Below, in pieces: positions 25,328 to 33,884 of a DNA stretch of 64,000 nucleotides (within the stretch, counting starts at the first letter, position 1; the number at the start of each line of letters is the position of its first letter). The notes beneath the pieces are model-generated. The model was not told where the DNA came from. It made no database searches and worked only from the letters and a program-made list of their open reading frames with translations. Origin of the DNA: Chloroflexi bacterium bin20 (GTDB taxonomy: Bacteria > Chloroflexota > Anaerolineae > Aggregatilineales > Phototrophicaceae); NCBI GenBank assembly GCA_002238485.1, contig MPMG01000013.1:1-64000 (forward strand), in the 5' to 3' direction. A program made the translations under genes and the position numbers.

Positions 25328-27310
25328 TCAGTCGCGGGACAGCAGCAAATTGCCCAAGCTATCGACGCGCGCCTGCCATCCCGCCGGGACATACGTGGTG
25401 CTATCCAGTTGGAAGACCAGCGCCTCGCCCGCAAATGTCGCGCCGGGCAGCAGCTTTTCGCGCTTGTACAGATTGATCGCGCCACCTAGCGGCGAAGGCT
25501 TTTCGCCGAGGGGCGGGGGCCTGTGCTCCTTGGCATCGCGCGCGGCGAATTCGGGCTTGTCGCTGATGCCGCGCCCATTGACTCGCAGGCTGACAATCTC
25601 AACTGTCCGCCAGCGCATGGCATGTCCATAAGTCCTTTCGTGCGCTGCATGAAAGTGATCTGCGGCATCGGCGCTGTAGGGGATAGTTAGCTCGTAGGCT
25701 TGCCCTTGATAGCGCATGTCCAAGGAAACAGCGAAGACGCGGCCTTGCTCGTCAATCGCCTCGCGCTGCAATTCACGACGCGCCTGCTCCAGCAGCGTAT
25801 TTTGGACGCGGAGCAGGTCTGCCAGGCATTCGTCTGTGGCCGCTTGCATCACCGAACGGCTGAAATCGACAGCGACATCGGCCAGCAGCAAGCCCAGCGC
25901 GCACAAGACGCCCGGCGTCGGTGGCACCAGCACTCGCGGGATTTCCAGTCGTGCCGCCGCCTCGCAAGCATGCAGCGGACCAGCGCCGCCGAATGCCACC
26001 AGGGTGAAATCGCGAGGATCGTGCCCGCGAGCGACAGAAACGCGCCGGATAGCCCGGTCGATGTTGACCGTGGCGATATCAATCACGCCCTTGGCGGTTT
26101 CGACCAGACTGAAGTCGATCTGCTGCGCCAAGCCAGCCAGCGCCTTTTCGCCAGCCGGCAAGTCCAGCGCCAGCGCTCCGCCCAGCACATGCTCGGCATC
26201 CAGCCGCCCCAGCAGCGCATTGGCATCGCTCAGTGTGGGCAGTGTACCGCCGCGTCCATAGACAGCTGGTCCTGGGTCTGCGCCGGCCGATTCTGGGCCT
26301 ACTCGCAGCGCGCCGCCGGCATCCACCCGTCCAATCGAACCGCCACCCGCGCCGATCGTTTCGATATCCAGCATGCGCACGCGCAGAGGCAAGCCGTCTA
26401 CAGCCGATTCGGGGCGAGGAGTCGGCTGCTGGTCTACCAGCGAGACATCGGTGGAGGTCCCGCCCATATCCAGCGTGATGATTTTGTCGCAGCCCGCAGC
26501 CCGCGCCAAATGCCAGGCGCCCATCACGCCGGCGGCTGGTCCGCTGAGCGCTGTGTGGATGGCCTGCTGACGAACGCGACCGGCGCGCATCACGCCGCCG
26601 TCCGACTTCATGATGCGCAAGGGCAGCGCAGGCGGCAACCGCGTCTCCAGCACGCCGATATAGCGCGACATGACGGGCCTCACATAGGCTTCCAAGGCGA
26701 CCGTGCTGGCTCGCTCGTATTCGCGGAATTCGGGCAGCGCTTCTGATGACAGCACCACCTGCCATTCGTGCTGGACGATGCCTCGCGACAAGATCCGCTG
26801 CTTGACCCGCTGCTCGTGGGCGTCATTGACAAAACTGAACAAAAAACAGACAGCAATCGCATCACATCCCTGCGCTGCCACCGAGTCTAGCACATTTTCC
26901 AGCGCCGCCTCATCCAACTCCAGCAACGTGTCGCCGCGAAAGTCGAGACGTTCGGGCACTTCATAGCAGCGTTCGCGCGGGATCAACGGTGGCGGGATGC
27001 GCGGATGAATGTCATAGAGATCGGGTCGGTCTTGCCGCCCGATGAAGAGCAGATCACGAAAGCCGGCTGTCGTCAGCAGCGCAGCGCGAGCTCCCTTGCG
27101 TTCCAAAATGGCATTGGTGGCGACAGTCGACCCATGCGCCACTTGCTGCAGCGCCGCGATGCCGCCGGGCGTCAGCTCATCCAAGCCAGCCAGCATGGCT
27201 CGCTCGGGTTGGACAGGCGTGCTGAGCAGTTTGTGGATGGACAGCCGCCCACCTTCGCTCAACACGAGATCGGTGAACGTGCCGCCAATATCGACACCCG
27301 CGTGCATCAT
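25328..27310 (-). CDS. hyuA: Hydantoinase A / oxoprolinase family protein
   Basis: 660 residues from the ATG at 27310 (or 27307). The family begins right at GVDIGGTFTDLV, so the longer reading to 27352 is unlikely. The actin-like ATPase motifs include GSTVATNAILERKG, LDMGGTSTDVSLV and GAGGGSIGRVD. It is the ATP-dependent hydrolase for hydantoins or 5-oxoproline-like lactams. The usual partner HyuB is absent on both sides, which is notable because HyuA normally works with it. Confidence 0.88.
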   Translation of the reverse strand: MMHAGVDIGGTFTDLVLSEGGRLSIHKLLSTPVQPERAMLAGLDELTPGGIAALQQVAHGSTVATNAILERKGARAALLTTAGFRDLLFIGRQDRPDLYDIHPRIPPPLIPRERCYEVPERLDFRGDTLLELDEAALENVLDSVAAQGCDAIAVCFLFSFVNDAHEQRVKQRILSRGIVQHEWQVVLSSEALPEFREYERASTVALEAYVRPVMSRYIGVLETRLPPALPLRIMKSDGGVMRAGRVRQQAIHTALSGPAAGVMGAWHLARAAGCDKIITLDMGGTSTDVSLVDQQPTPRPESAVDGLPLRVRMLDIETIGAGGGSIGRVDAGGALRVGPESAGADPGPAVYGRGGTLPTLSDANALLGRLDAEHVLGGALALDLPAGEKALAGLAQQIDFSLVETAKGVIDIATVNIDRAIRRVSVARGHDPRDFTLVAFGGAGPLHACEAAARLEIPRVLVPPTPGVLCALGLLLADVAVDFSRSVMQAATDECLADLLRVQNTLLEQARRELQREAIDEQGRVFAVSLDMRYQGQAYELTIPYSADAADHFHAAHERTYGHAMRWRTVEIVSLRVNGRGISDKPEFAARDAKEHRPPPLGEKPSPLGGAINLYKREKLLPGATFAGEALVFQLDSTTYVPAGWQARVDSLGNLLLSRD

Positions 27311-27509
27311 TCCATCCCGCTGCCTTGCTCGGATCACAAATGCGCTCATCATAGCACCAGCCCGTCCAAAACAAAACAGGTGACAGCATCGCTCGCTAAC
27401 ATTCTGCTTATGCGCTTCATTTGCAGCGTTTATGTGGCGCTTCTGTTTCTCTTATGCAGCGCGCTTACCCTGCAGGTGTACGTTGAGAGAGAAAAAAGGA
27501 GACACAATC

Positions 27510-27950
27510 ATGTTCTACCGCACTCGCAATCCCTACTTCCGCATGGTTGACCGCTTGCTGCAAGATGCCCGCCCGCTCTTGGGCGACCGCAGCGAATTCG
27601 CCAACCTCCCCTTGGGACTGGCGCTGGATGTCGAAGAAGCCGCCGATGGCTATACGCTGCGAGCCAACCTGCCCGGCGTCAAGCTGGATGACATCAACGT
27701 CAGCATTCACGAAGATGTGCTGACCATCAATGGCGAGACCGCCAGCGAACAGCACAGCGAAGACAGCAAGCTGCTCATCCGCGAGCGCCGCGCCGGCAAG
27801 TTCAGCCGCAGCCTGCGCTTCCCCGGCATCATCGAAGGCGACGCAGTGAGCGCCAGCTTTGAAGATGGCGTGCTGACAATCAGCCTGCCCAAAGCCGAGG
27901 CCCACACACCGCGGCAGATCCCCGTCAATGTGACTGGCAGCGCGAGCTAG
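27510..27950 (+). CDS. Hsp20/alpha-crystallin small heat shock protein
   Basis: 146 residues from the ATG at 27510, which follows AAAAGGAGA. The alpha-crystallin domain (about 35-135) has YTLRANLPGVKLDDINVSI, RRAGKFSRSLRFPG and the GVLTISLPKAE strand before the C-terminal tail. It holds unfolded proteins as oligomers in the cytoplasm. No CIRCE element is visible in the upstream 150 bases. A good terminator follows. Confidence 0.92.
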   Translation: MFYRTRNPYFRMVDRLLQDARPLLGDRSEFANLPLGLALDVEEAADGYTLRANLPGVKLDDINVSIHEDVLTINGETASEQHSEDSKLLIRERRAGKFSRSLRFPGIIEGDAVSASFEDGVLTISLPKAEAHTPRQIPVNVTGSAS

Positions 27951-27977
27951 CCAAGAATCGTCCACGACAAAACCTAT

Positions 27978-28005
27978 CCCTCCAAGATCATTGGGGGGAT
28001 TTTTC
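27978..28005 (+). terminator. Rho-independent terminator after hsp20
   Basis: CCCTCCAA (27978-27985) and TTGGGGGG (27991-27998) form an 8-base stem with one G-T pair around the loop GATCA. ATTTTT follows. It lies 28 bases after the hsp20 stop codon. Confidence 0.8.
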
Positions 28006-28025
28006 GTTGACCGCGATGATGATGT

Positions 28026-28053
28026 AGGGGCGAGATTTGTTTCGCCCGTCGGA
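28026..28053 (+). repeat. GTAGGGGCGA-type intergenic repeat, fragment
   Basis: TAGGGGCGAGATTTGTTTCGCCCGTCGG contains a hairpin of GGGCGA and TCGCCC. A related start (GTAGGGGCGAGCC) is found at 62491, near a second repeat. It is probably one of several short mobile-like intergenic repeats of this genome. Confidence 0.35.
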
Positions 28054-28066
28054 GACCGAGAGGGTT

Positions 28067-28108
28067 GCTTCCCCCCGACTTTTCGGGGGGACTGAGGGGG
28101 GTAAACCC
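28067..28108 (-). repeat. Dispersed G/C stem-loop repeat, copy 2
   Basis: Read on the minus strand, it begins TTTACCCCCCTCAGT and has the perfect stem CCCCCCGA / TCGGGGGG around the loop AAAG (28090-28071). It matches copy 1 (10696-10729) in both stem and flank. It sits downstream of msrA and may serve as its terminator-like 3' structure. Confidence 0.6.
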
Positions 28109-28119
28109 AATACGAAAAC

Positions 28120-28659
28120 TCAGGCTTTCAGGCGATCAAAGTACTGCTTGCGAAACTTGGCAACCTTGGGCGCGACCACATAGGCGCAGTAGCCCTGCCG
28201 CGAATTGTTGAGGAAGTAGCCCTGATGATAGCCCTCCGCGACCCAGAAACTGCCAGCGGGGCTCACTTCTGTGACGATCTTGCTGTTGTACAAGCCCTCT
28301 TCATCAAGCCGCTGAATAGTCGTGGAGGCGGTTTTTCGTTGCGCTTCGCTGTGATACCAGATGCCAGACCGATACTGCGGACCGATATCCGGGCCCTGGC
28401 GGTTGAGCGTGGTAGGATCGTGCACAGTGAAAAATATGTTCAAAATATCCTGAAAACTCACCACCTCGTTGTCAAAAGTCACCTGCACGACTTCGGCATG
28501 TCCTGTCATCTTGCCGCAGACTTGTTCATAGGTCGGGTTTTCGACATGCCCGCCCATATATCCCGATAGCGCCGACTCGACTCCTTTTAGTTGGTTGTAG
28601 ATCGCCTCGACGCACCAGAAGCAGCCACCGCCCAATGTCGTGATTTCCGCGCTCATCAT
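28120..28659 (-). CDS. msrA: Peptide methionine sulfoxide reductase MsrA
   Basis: 179 residues. It has the MsrA catalytic motif GGGCFWC at the N-terminus, then GYMGGHVENPTYEQVCG, and RSGIWYHSEAQ in the middle. It repairs methionine-S-sulfoxide in proteins, using thioredoxin. The tandem ATG at 28659/28656 follows GGGAG; both would work. It is probably an independent unit under oxidative stress control, but no operator is seen. Confidence 0.95.
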   Translation of the reverse strand: MMSAEITTLGGGCFWCVEAIYNQLKGVESALSGYMGGHVENPTYEQVCGKMTGHAEVVQVTFDNEVVSFQDILNIFFTVHDPTTLNRQGPDIGPQYRSGIWYHSEAQRKTASTTIQRLDEEGLYNSKIVTEVSPAGSFWVAEGYHQGYFLNNSRQGYCAYVVAPKVAKFRKQYFDRLKA

Positions 28660-28709
28660 GGTATCTCCCTCTGCTCGTCCAACTCACCTGTCCACAGCTA
28701 CATCATAAG

Positions 28710-29546
28710 TCAAGATTCGTTCGTATCGCCATGAACTGCCCGCGTCAAGCACGCCCATTCATCCAGAGACAAGGTTTCGGCGCGCCGTTGGGGATCGATT
28801 TTCGCCTCGCGCAGCAAGTGCTTCGCCGCCGCCGCTTTGATGCCCAAGCCGCTGGAAAGCGAGTTCTTCAGTTGTTTGCGCTTTTGGCTGAAGCCGGCGC
28901 GCAGGACGCGGAAGAAAGCGGCCGCTCCCGGCAGATCTACCGGTGGCTTGGCATGCGTGTCGATGCGCACGATGGCGCTGTTGATATTGGGGCGTGGCAC
29001 GAAAACCGCCGGGCTCAGCTTGCCGATGATGCGGGCCTGTCCATAGAACTGCGCTGCCACTGACAGCAGATTCTGCGCGCCCGCCCCGCCTACGATGCGC
29101 TCGGCGACTTCATATTGCATGGTCAGCACCAGACGGCGCGGCGGCAATCGCGACTCGATAAAATGCCAGATGATGGCGCTGCTGATGTAATAAGGCACAT
29201 TCGCCACCACGACATAATCACCCGCGCCCAGCAGCGCCGCGATATCCAGCTTGAGGATGTCGCCGAAGACGAGGTAGACATTGTTCGCATCGTCAAAGCG
29301 GTCCTCCAAGATGGGCTGCAAGCGCGTATCCAGTTCGATGGCATAGACTTGCCGGGCTTGTGCCGCCAGGCACTCTGTCAATGCGCCTGTGCCAGCGCCG
29401 ACTTCGACGACTGTGTCCGTCGCTGTGATCTCGGCTGCTGCGACCAGCTTCGCCAGTGTGCCCGGATCGTGCATGAAATGCTGGCCCAGGCTCTTCTTGG
29501 GAAGCACTTGGTATTGTTCAAGCAGCGCTTTGGGGCTATGTGACAT
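28710..29546 (-). CDS. rsmA: 16S rRNA (adenine1518/1519-N6) dimethyltransferase
   Basis: 278 residues. It has the KsgA/RsmA pattern: KKSLGQHFMHDPG, SAM-binding VVEVGAGTGALTECL and the catalytic NVPYYISS motif. The C-terminal helical domain contains FSQKRKQLKNSL. It dimethylates two adenosines in helix 45 during 30S assembly. The length is normal. The gene is divergent from the DUF5698 gene. Confidence 0.95.
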   Translation of the reverse strand: MSHSPKALLEQYQVLPKKSLGQHFMHDPGTLAKLVAAAEITATDTVVEVGAGTGALTECLAAQARQVYAIELDTRLQPILEDRFDDANNVYLVFGDILKLDIAALLGAGDYVVVANVPYYISSAIIWHFIESRLPPRRLVLTMQYEVAERIVGGAGAQNLLSVAAQFYGQARIIGKLSPAVFVPRPNINSAIVRIDTHAKPPVDLPGAAAFFRVLRAGFSQKRKQLKNSLSSGLGIKAAAAKHLLREAKIDPQRRAETLSLDEWACLTRAVHGDTNES

Positions 29547-29663
29547 GGTTCACCTCAGCTTCACAGTTGACCATAGGCGCGCGATTCTGGGTAGGGCGGG
29601 TGTCTGTGGCGCGGTCAGTTTCTGCTACACTGGATGCGTTAAACAGGCACAAACGCGACCACT

Positions 29664-30191
29664 ATGCCCATCGATTCTCTGGCTATCCCGCTCTTCATCT
29701 TCCTGCTGCGCGTCGGCAACAACGTGATCGGCACGGTGCGGCTCATCCTAGTTTCGCGGGGACGGCGCGCCTGGAGCTTTGGATTCGCCGCGCTGGAGTC
29801 GCTGCTTTTCGCGTATACAGCCGGTCAAGTCATCACCGATCTGGAGAATTTGCCCAAGCTGGCGGCTTATGTGCTGGGCTTCGCGGTTGGCGGATTCGTC
29901 GGCGTGCAGGTTGAGAATCGCTTTGTCAAAGCCTATGAATGCGTGACCGCCATCACCTCGCGGGAAACAGCGCACCAAATGGCGCTGGCGCTGCGCGAGG
30001 CTGGGCATGGCGTAACCGAGATCATGGGCGAAGGCGCGCACGGCGAGGTCGAAGAGCTGCGCATCATCGTGCATCGGCGCGACTTGCCGCAGGCCATCCG
30101 CATCATTCACGCTATCAAGCCAGATGCCTTTGTGACGGTGGAACATTCCGAGTTCATCCGCGGCGGTTGGATCCGCGCGCACCGCAAATGA
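29664..30191 (+). CDS. DUF2179/DUF5698 membrane protein (UPF0316-like)
   Basis: 175 residues. There are three membrane helices in the first ~85 residues (containing LLRVGNNVIGTVRLILVSRG and a GFAVGGFVG segment), then a soluble DUF2179 domain with EELRIIVHRRD. This is the UPF0316 family, found widely without a known role and suspected to respond to a ligand through the C-terminal domain. A TACACT -10 box lies at 29626-29631. The next gene begins 10 bases downstream, so the two are probably co-transcribed. Confidence 0.75.
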   Translation: MPIDSLAIPLFIFLLRVGNNVIGTVRLILVSRGRRAWSFGFAALESLLFAYTAGQVITDLENLPKLAAYVLGFAVGGFVGVQVENRFVKAYECVTAITSRETAHQMALALREAGHGVTEIMGEGAHGEVEELRIIVHRRDLPQAIRIIHAIKPDAFVTVEHSEFIRGGWIRAHRK

Positions 30192-30201
30192 GCCTGCTGC
30201 T

Positions 30202-31719
30202 GTGATCAGCAAGATTGCCGATACGCCCGGCGGCGTTCTACTGTTCGCAGCGGCCGGCCTGCTGATGTTCTTTGGGCTGCGGCTGCATCAGCTGGATGCG
30301 ATTCCGCTCTTCATTGACGAAGCGATCGCGGTCGAGCGTGCGGATGATGTCTTGAACGGCATCTATTTGCGGCATGCATCGCATGGCAAATTCTTGCAGC
30401 CCTATCTTTATCTGCTCTTCCAGGTTCAGCAGGGCGCATGGTTTGTCGCACGCGCGGTTGCCCTGCTCTTGACTTGCCTGGGCATGGCGGCGGGGCTGGC
30501 CATCGCCCGTTGCTATGGCGGTTTTCAGGCTGTCGCGCTGGCTGTCGCGCTCTTGTCGCTGTCGCCCATGCTCTTTTTCTTCCAGCGACTTTCTCTCGCC
30601 GATACCTTTCTGTCTGCCACGCTTCTGCTGTGGCTTTGGTCCTTGCTGCGCTTCTACAAGCGCGATGAGCCGAGCCTGCCCGCCATGGCTGTCTGTGCGG
30701 CGCTTTTTATTCTGTCGCTGTTGGTCAAGGCGTCGGCGCTTTTTTTGCTGCCCCTGACGCTGGTGTTGGCGCTGCTGTTGCCGCGCTGGTCGATGACAGT
30801 GCGTGCGCGGGCATTGGCAGGCTTGTACTTGGGCATGTTCGTCCTGTGGCTGCCCTTTGCGCTGGCGCTGGCATCGCGCGGACTCGACTACTTCGGTCAA
30901 TTCCACAATCTGGGCGCGGCGACAGCGCATTCCTTGCTGGATGCCAGCCGCATCGCCGCCAATCTTCGTTCCATGCTGGAGGGCTTGCTCAGCTATCATG
31001 GCGCTCCCTTCATCGTCTGTTTGCTGGCGGTCCTTTTGTTTGCGATTTGGCTGCGGTCCCGCATCATGCTGTCGCTGCTGGCGGCGGGGATCGGCTTCGG
31101 ACTGGCGCAGATCTTGCTGGGAGGCGCTCGCTTCTTCCGCTATTTTTTGCCGATGCTGCCTTTCCTCTTTCTGGCGGCGAGCATTGCTCTTCCTGCGCTG
31201 AATGAGGTTGCTGCCAATCGAAACCGGCGCGGTCTGTTGCCGATCGCCTGGGCGCTGTTGTGCCTCTGGGCAGTCACTTTTGCCGTGCCCAGCCTGCACA
31301 AACTTTACACCGATCCGGCTGCCGCAGCGTTGCCGTCTGGTGACCGCACTGCTTATTTTGAAACCGACTCGGCAGGATTCGGCATTCCCGAACTGGTAGA
31401 GCTGTTGGACGACCTTGCGGTTGACGCTGCTGTGGATGTCGAAGGCGCGTTCAGCAATTGCGCCAGCCTGCGCTTGTATGTGGCGCATACAGAGCGCGTG
31501 AGGGTGCACTGCCCCAATGTGCTGGCAAGCGAGCGGCGCGCCAAATACCTGAATGACCACCTGCTCGAACAAGCAGCACTGCATCAAAGCTACTATATCG
31601 TGCTGGAGGCAAGGACTGTCGTCAATCTGGCAAGGCTGACGGCGGTTGATTTGATTCCGGTGGCAGAATTCGCGCGGCCCGGCGGTAAAAGCGCCTTGAT
31701 GCTGTATCGCATCGAGTGA
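30202..31719 (+). CDS. GT-C family membrane glycosyltransferase, short form
   Basis: 505 residues with a GTG start, 10 bases after the DUF5698 gene. The acidic GT-C loop is PLFIDEAIAVERAD, directly after the first helix. About ten membrane helices follow, to residue 380, then a ~120-residue soluble tail. Unlike the other GT-C proteins here, it lacks the C-terminal beta-rich domain. It probably transfers sugars from polyprenyl-phosphate donors outside the membrane. It is convergent with the OsmC gene. Confidence 0.72.
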   Translation: MISKIADTPGGVLLFAAAGLLMFFGLRLHQLDAIPLFIDEAIAVERADDVLNGIYLRHASHGKFLQPYLYLLFQVQQGAWFVARAVALLLTCLGMAAGLAIARCYGGFQAVALAVALLSLSPMLFFFQRLSLADTFLSATLLLWLWSLLRFYKRDEPSLPAMAVCAALFILSLLVKASALFLLPLTLVLALLLPRWSMTVRARALAGLYLGMFVLWLPFALALASRGLDYFGQFHNLGAATAHSLLDASRIAANLRSMLEGLLSYHGAPFIVCLLAVLLFAIWLRSRIMLSLLAAGIGFGLAQILLGGARFFRYFLPMLPFLFLAASIALPALNEVAANRNRRGLLPIAWALLCLWAVTFAVPSLHKLYTDPAAAALPSGDRTAYFETDSAGFGIPELVELLDDLAVDAAVDVEGAFSNCASLRLYVAHTERVRVHCPNVLASERRAKYLNDHLLEQAALHQSYYIVLEARTVVNLARLTAVDLIPVAEFARPGGKSALMLYRIE

Positions 31720-31728
31720 GTGGCGCGG

Positions 31729-32154
31729 CTAGTCTTCGTCCAGCTCCAGATCGACAAAATAGGTCGGATACGCCAGCAAGCGGTGCACTGGGCATTTGCC
31801 GGCGATATCGCGCAGCCGCGCCAGCTGTTTGTCATCCAGATCGCCATGAAAGACCAGCGCCTCGCGGACTTCGTGCACAAACAGATCGTCTCCTGTGTGC
31901 GCGGGATAGTCGCGTCCGCGGAAGCGCTCGTAATCCAGCGCCACATCCACGCCCTGCAAGTCCCAACCCTTGCGCTCGGCATAGAGTCTGCATGTGATCG
32001 CCATGCACGAGCCCAGCGCGCCCAGCATCATCTCGCCTGGCGTGGGACCTGTGTCGCTGCCGCCAGCTTCCAGGGGTTCGTCGGCATGCCATTCGTGCCC
32101 GCGGATGCGGATTGTCGTGACTGTTCCCTCGCCCAACGTTAATTCAACCGGCAT
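31729..32154 (-). CDS. OsmC/Ohr family protein
   Basis: 141 residues. The OsmC fold has GPTPGEMMLGALGSCMAITC, with the peroxidatic Cys in GSCMAI, and the second Cys in KCPVHRLL. It is probably a thiol-dependent organic hydroperoxide reductase of the YhfA-like subgroup. The start overlaps the end of the Uma2 gene by 11 bases, so the two are translated from one message. Confidence 0.85.
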   Translation of the reverse strand: MPVELTLGEGTVTTIRIRGHEWHADEPLEAGGSDTGPTPGEMMLGALGSCMAITCRLYAERKGWDLQGVDVALDYERFRGRDYPAHTGDDLFVHEVREALVFHGDLDDKQLARLRDIAGKCPVHRLLAYPTYFVDLELDED

Positions 32155-32761
32155 GGTCTTCTCCGTTGTTGTCTGGTGGAAAAAGCAGGCTCAGCTCCAG
32201 CTCAAAGCCGGGCAGGGCAGTCCCGCCGCCCAGCTTGCCCGCGTGATCGATGATCTGCTGCTGCATTTGCCCCTCATCGTCCAGTCGCCACTCTTCGACT
32301 TCGCTCTGCTCGGGCAGCACCAGCCAGACGATTTCGCTGCCGTGTCGCAGGTAGATTTCGGCTTTGCGTCGCAACTGGCTCATGCTGTTGCTGGGCGACT
32401 TGATCTCGATTGCGATGTCGGGAAATAAAGGCGCATAACCTTTGGGTCTCGGCTCTGGCACTCTAGCCGCGCGAGTGAAAGCTATATCAGGAACTAGAAG
32501 AGTGCGCCTTGTGTCTGGCGGATGCGCACTGAGTTCAACATTTACCGAACCGAGTTTGCGCGGTTTGACATAGAGCAGCAACAGATAGGCGATTAGCGCT
32601 GCCAGTTCAGAATGTGTCCAGTTAGGCATAGGATCCTCATGCAGCTCGCCATCAATCAGGTAGAAGTAGCGCCCTTCGTTGGCGGGGTCGCATTCCAATG
32701 CCCAGACATCATCAACGGTATAGGTCTTTGTATTGACGCGCGGCAACTCTCTGACCGCCAT
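32144..32761 (-). CDS. Uma2 family PD-(D/E)xK nuclease-like protein
   Basis: 205 residues from the ATG at 32761 (MAVRELPRVN). The upstream reading to 33055 is low-complexity and overlaps the oxidase gene. The Uma2 pattern is present: FYLIDGELHEDPMP, VPDIAF and FPDIAIEIKSPSNS, giving the PD…ExK triad. The family is hugely expanded in Cyanobacteria and Chloroflexota. Nuclease activity is predicted, but the role is unknown. Confidence 0.8.
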   Translation of the reverse strand: MAVRELPRVNTKTYTVDDVWALECDPANEGRYFYLIDGELHEDPMPNWTHSELAALIAYLLLLYVKPRKLGSVNVELSAHPPDTRRTLLVPDIAFTRAARVPEPRPKGYAPLFPDIAIEIKSPSNSMSQLRRKAEIYLRHGSEIVWLVLPEQSEVEEWRLDDEGQMQQQIIDHAGKLGGGTALPGFELELSLLFPPDNNGEDHAG

Positions 32762-32843
32762 GTTCAGCCTCCCGCATGGACTTGTAGCAACTATAACACA
32801 GGCAGCGCCCGCTTTTGTCAGGGCAGTGAATGTCAGCGCGCCA

Positions 32844-33224
32844 TCACAAGCTGTAGCCGCCTGGAGGGATGGCCAGCAGGTAGAGGATCGACAAGCCGGC
32901 GATGAGCAGCGGCAGCAGCAAGACCACAGCCAGCAGCGGCTTTTCATCACGCAGATGCATGTAGAACCAGATGACCAACGTGGATTTGATGACGGCGATG
33001 ACGAGAAGTATGGCGGCTTTGATGGCTTGCAGCGTGGCGGCGGCGTCTGGGGCATCGTGAATCGCGCCTTTGAGACCCTCGGCGCTGACCACTTCGATGA
33101 CAGTCAGAATCGCCAAAGCGACGAAGACAACCGTGTAGATGCCGCCCTCGACCGTGATTTGCCTGCCCAGCAGCGTGACGGTATTGTTGTGATGCCCGTC
33201 GTCTTGATGTGTCGCTTGCGCCAT
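32844..33224 (-). CDS. Cytochrome c oxidase subunit IV (caa3 type)
   Basis: 126 residues with three membrane helices and the prokaryotic COX4 signature (IKAAILLVIAVIKSTLVIWFYMHLRDEK). The His-rich N-terminal tail (HQDDGHH) is outside the domain. It is the last gene of the oxidase operon and likely stabilises the complex around subunits I and III. Confidence 0.85.
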   Translation of the reverse strand: MAQATHQDDGHHNNTVTLLGRQITVEGGIYTVVFVALAILTVIEVVSAEGLKGAIHDAPDAAATLQAIKAAILLVIAVIKSTLVIWFYMHLRDEKPLLAVVLLLPLLIAGLSILYLLAIPPGGYSL

Positions 33225-33233
33225 GATGCGCTC

Positions 33234-33869
33234 CTAAACTAGGTATATCAGCGTGAACAACATGATCCAGACGACATCGACAAAGTGCCAGTAGAGTCCG
33301 AACATCTCAATGCCAATCGGGTTGCGGTCATAGCGACCTTTTGCGCCGCGCCGCAGCACTTCCAGCGCCCACAGCACGCCCACGAAGACATGCGCGCCAT
33401 GAAAGAAGGTCGGCGCATAGAAGCGCATGCCCAAGGTGCTCCACTGCGATTCCAGGTCGTAACCCAGCACGATGCCCAGATGTGACAATTCGCTATATTC
33501 AATATATTGCCCGCAGAGGAAGACGATGCCACCCAGCGCCGTCAGCCCGATCCAGCGCAGCATGCCGGCGCGGTTGCCCCGCTGCATGGCGCGCAAGCCC
33601 ATGACCATGAAGAAGCTGCTGGCCAGCAAGACAAATGTATTGGCGGTCACCAGCCCCACGCCCAGCTTTTCGTGCGCTTGCGCCACTACATCCGGTTCGT
33701 TGATGCGCAGCAGCACATAGCCAACGATCATGATGGAGAAAATGACGACCTCGGATGCCAGGTAGAGCCAAACGCCCAGCTTGAGGTTGTTGTTGCTGTC
33801 TTCGACGCTCATATGCCCGTGATCGGCCTGGGCGGGCGCGCTTAGCTGGTCGGCTGTCAGTTGTGCCAT
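33234..33869 (-). CDS. ctaE: Cytochrome c oxidase subunit III
   Basis: 211 residues with five membrane helices. COX3 features include KLGVWLYLASEVVIFS, a conserved FYAPTFFHGAHVFVGV segment and the C-terminal EMFGLYWHFVDVVWIMLF. It supports proton uptake and stability of subunit I. It is one of two subunit III-like genes in the operon and the more canonical one. Confidence 0.9.
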   Translation of the reverse strand: MAQLTADQLSAPAQADHGHMSVEDSNNNLKLGVWLYLASEVVIFSIMIVGYVLLRINEPDVVAQAHEKLGVGLVTANTFVLLASSFFMVMGLRAMQRGNRAGMLRWIGLTALGGIVFLCGQYIEYSELSHLGIVLGYDLESQWSTLGMRFYAPTFFHGAHVFVGVLWALEVLRRGAKGRYDRNPIGIEMFGLYWHFVDVVWIMLFTLIYLV

Positions 33870-33884
33870 GCTGTGTCTCTCGCT

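Noticed and set aside
27353..27509. A CIRCE or other heat-shock operator upstream of hsp20
   Set aside because: No TTAGCACTC-N9-GAGTGCTAA or close variant is present in the gap.
30238..31587. A 449-residue Gln/Arg-rich open frame on the minus strand
   Set aside because: It is antisense to the GT-C gene at 30202, whose membrane helices and acidic loop are convincing.
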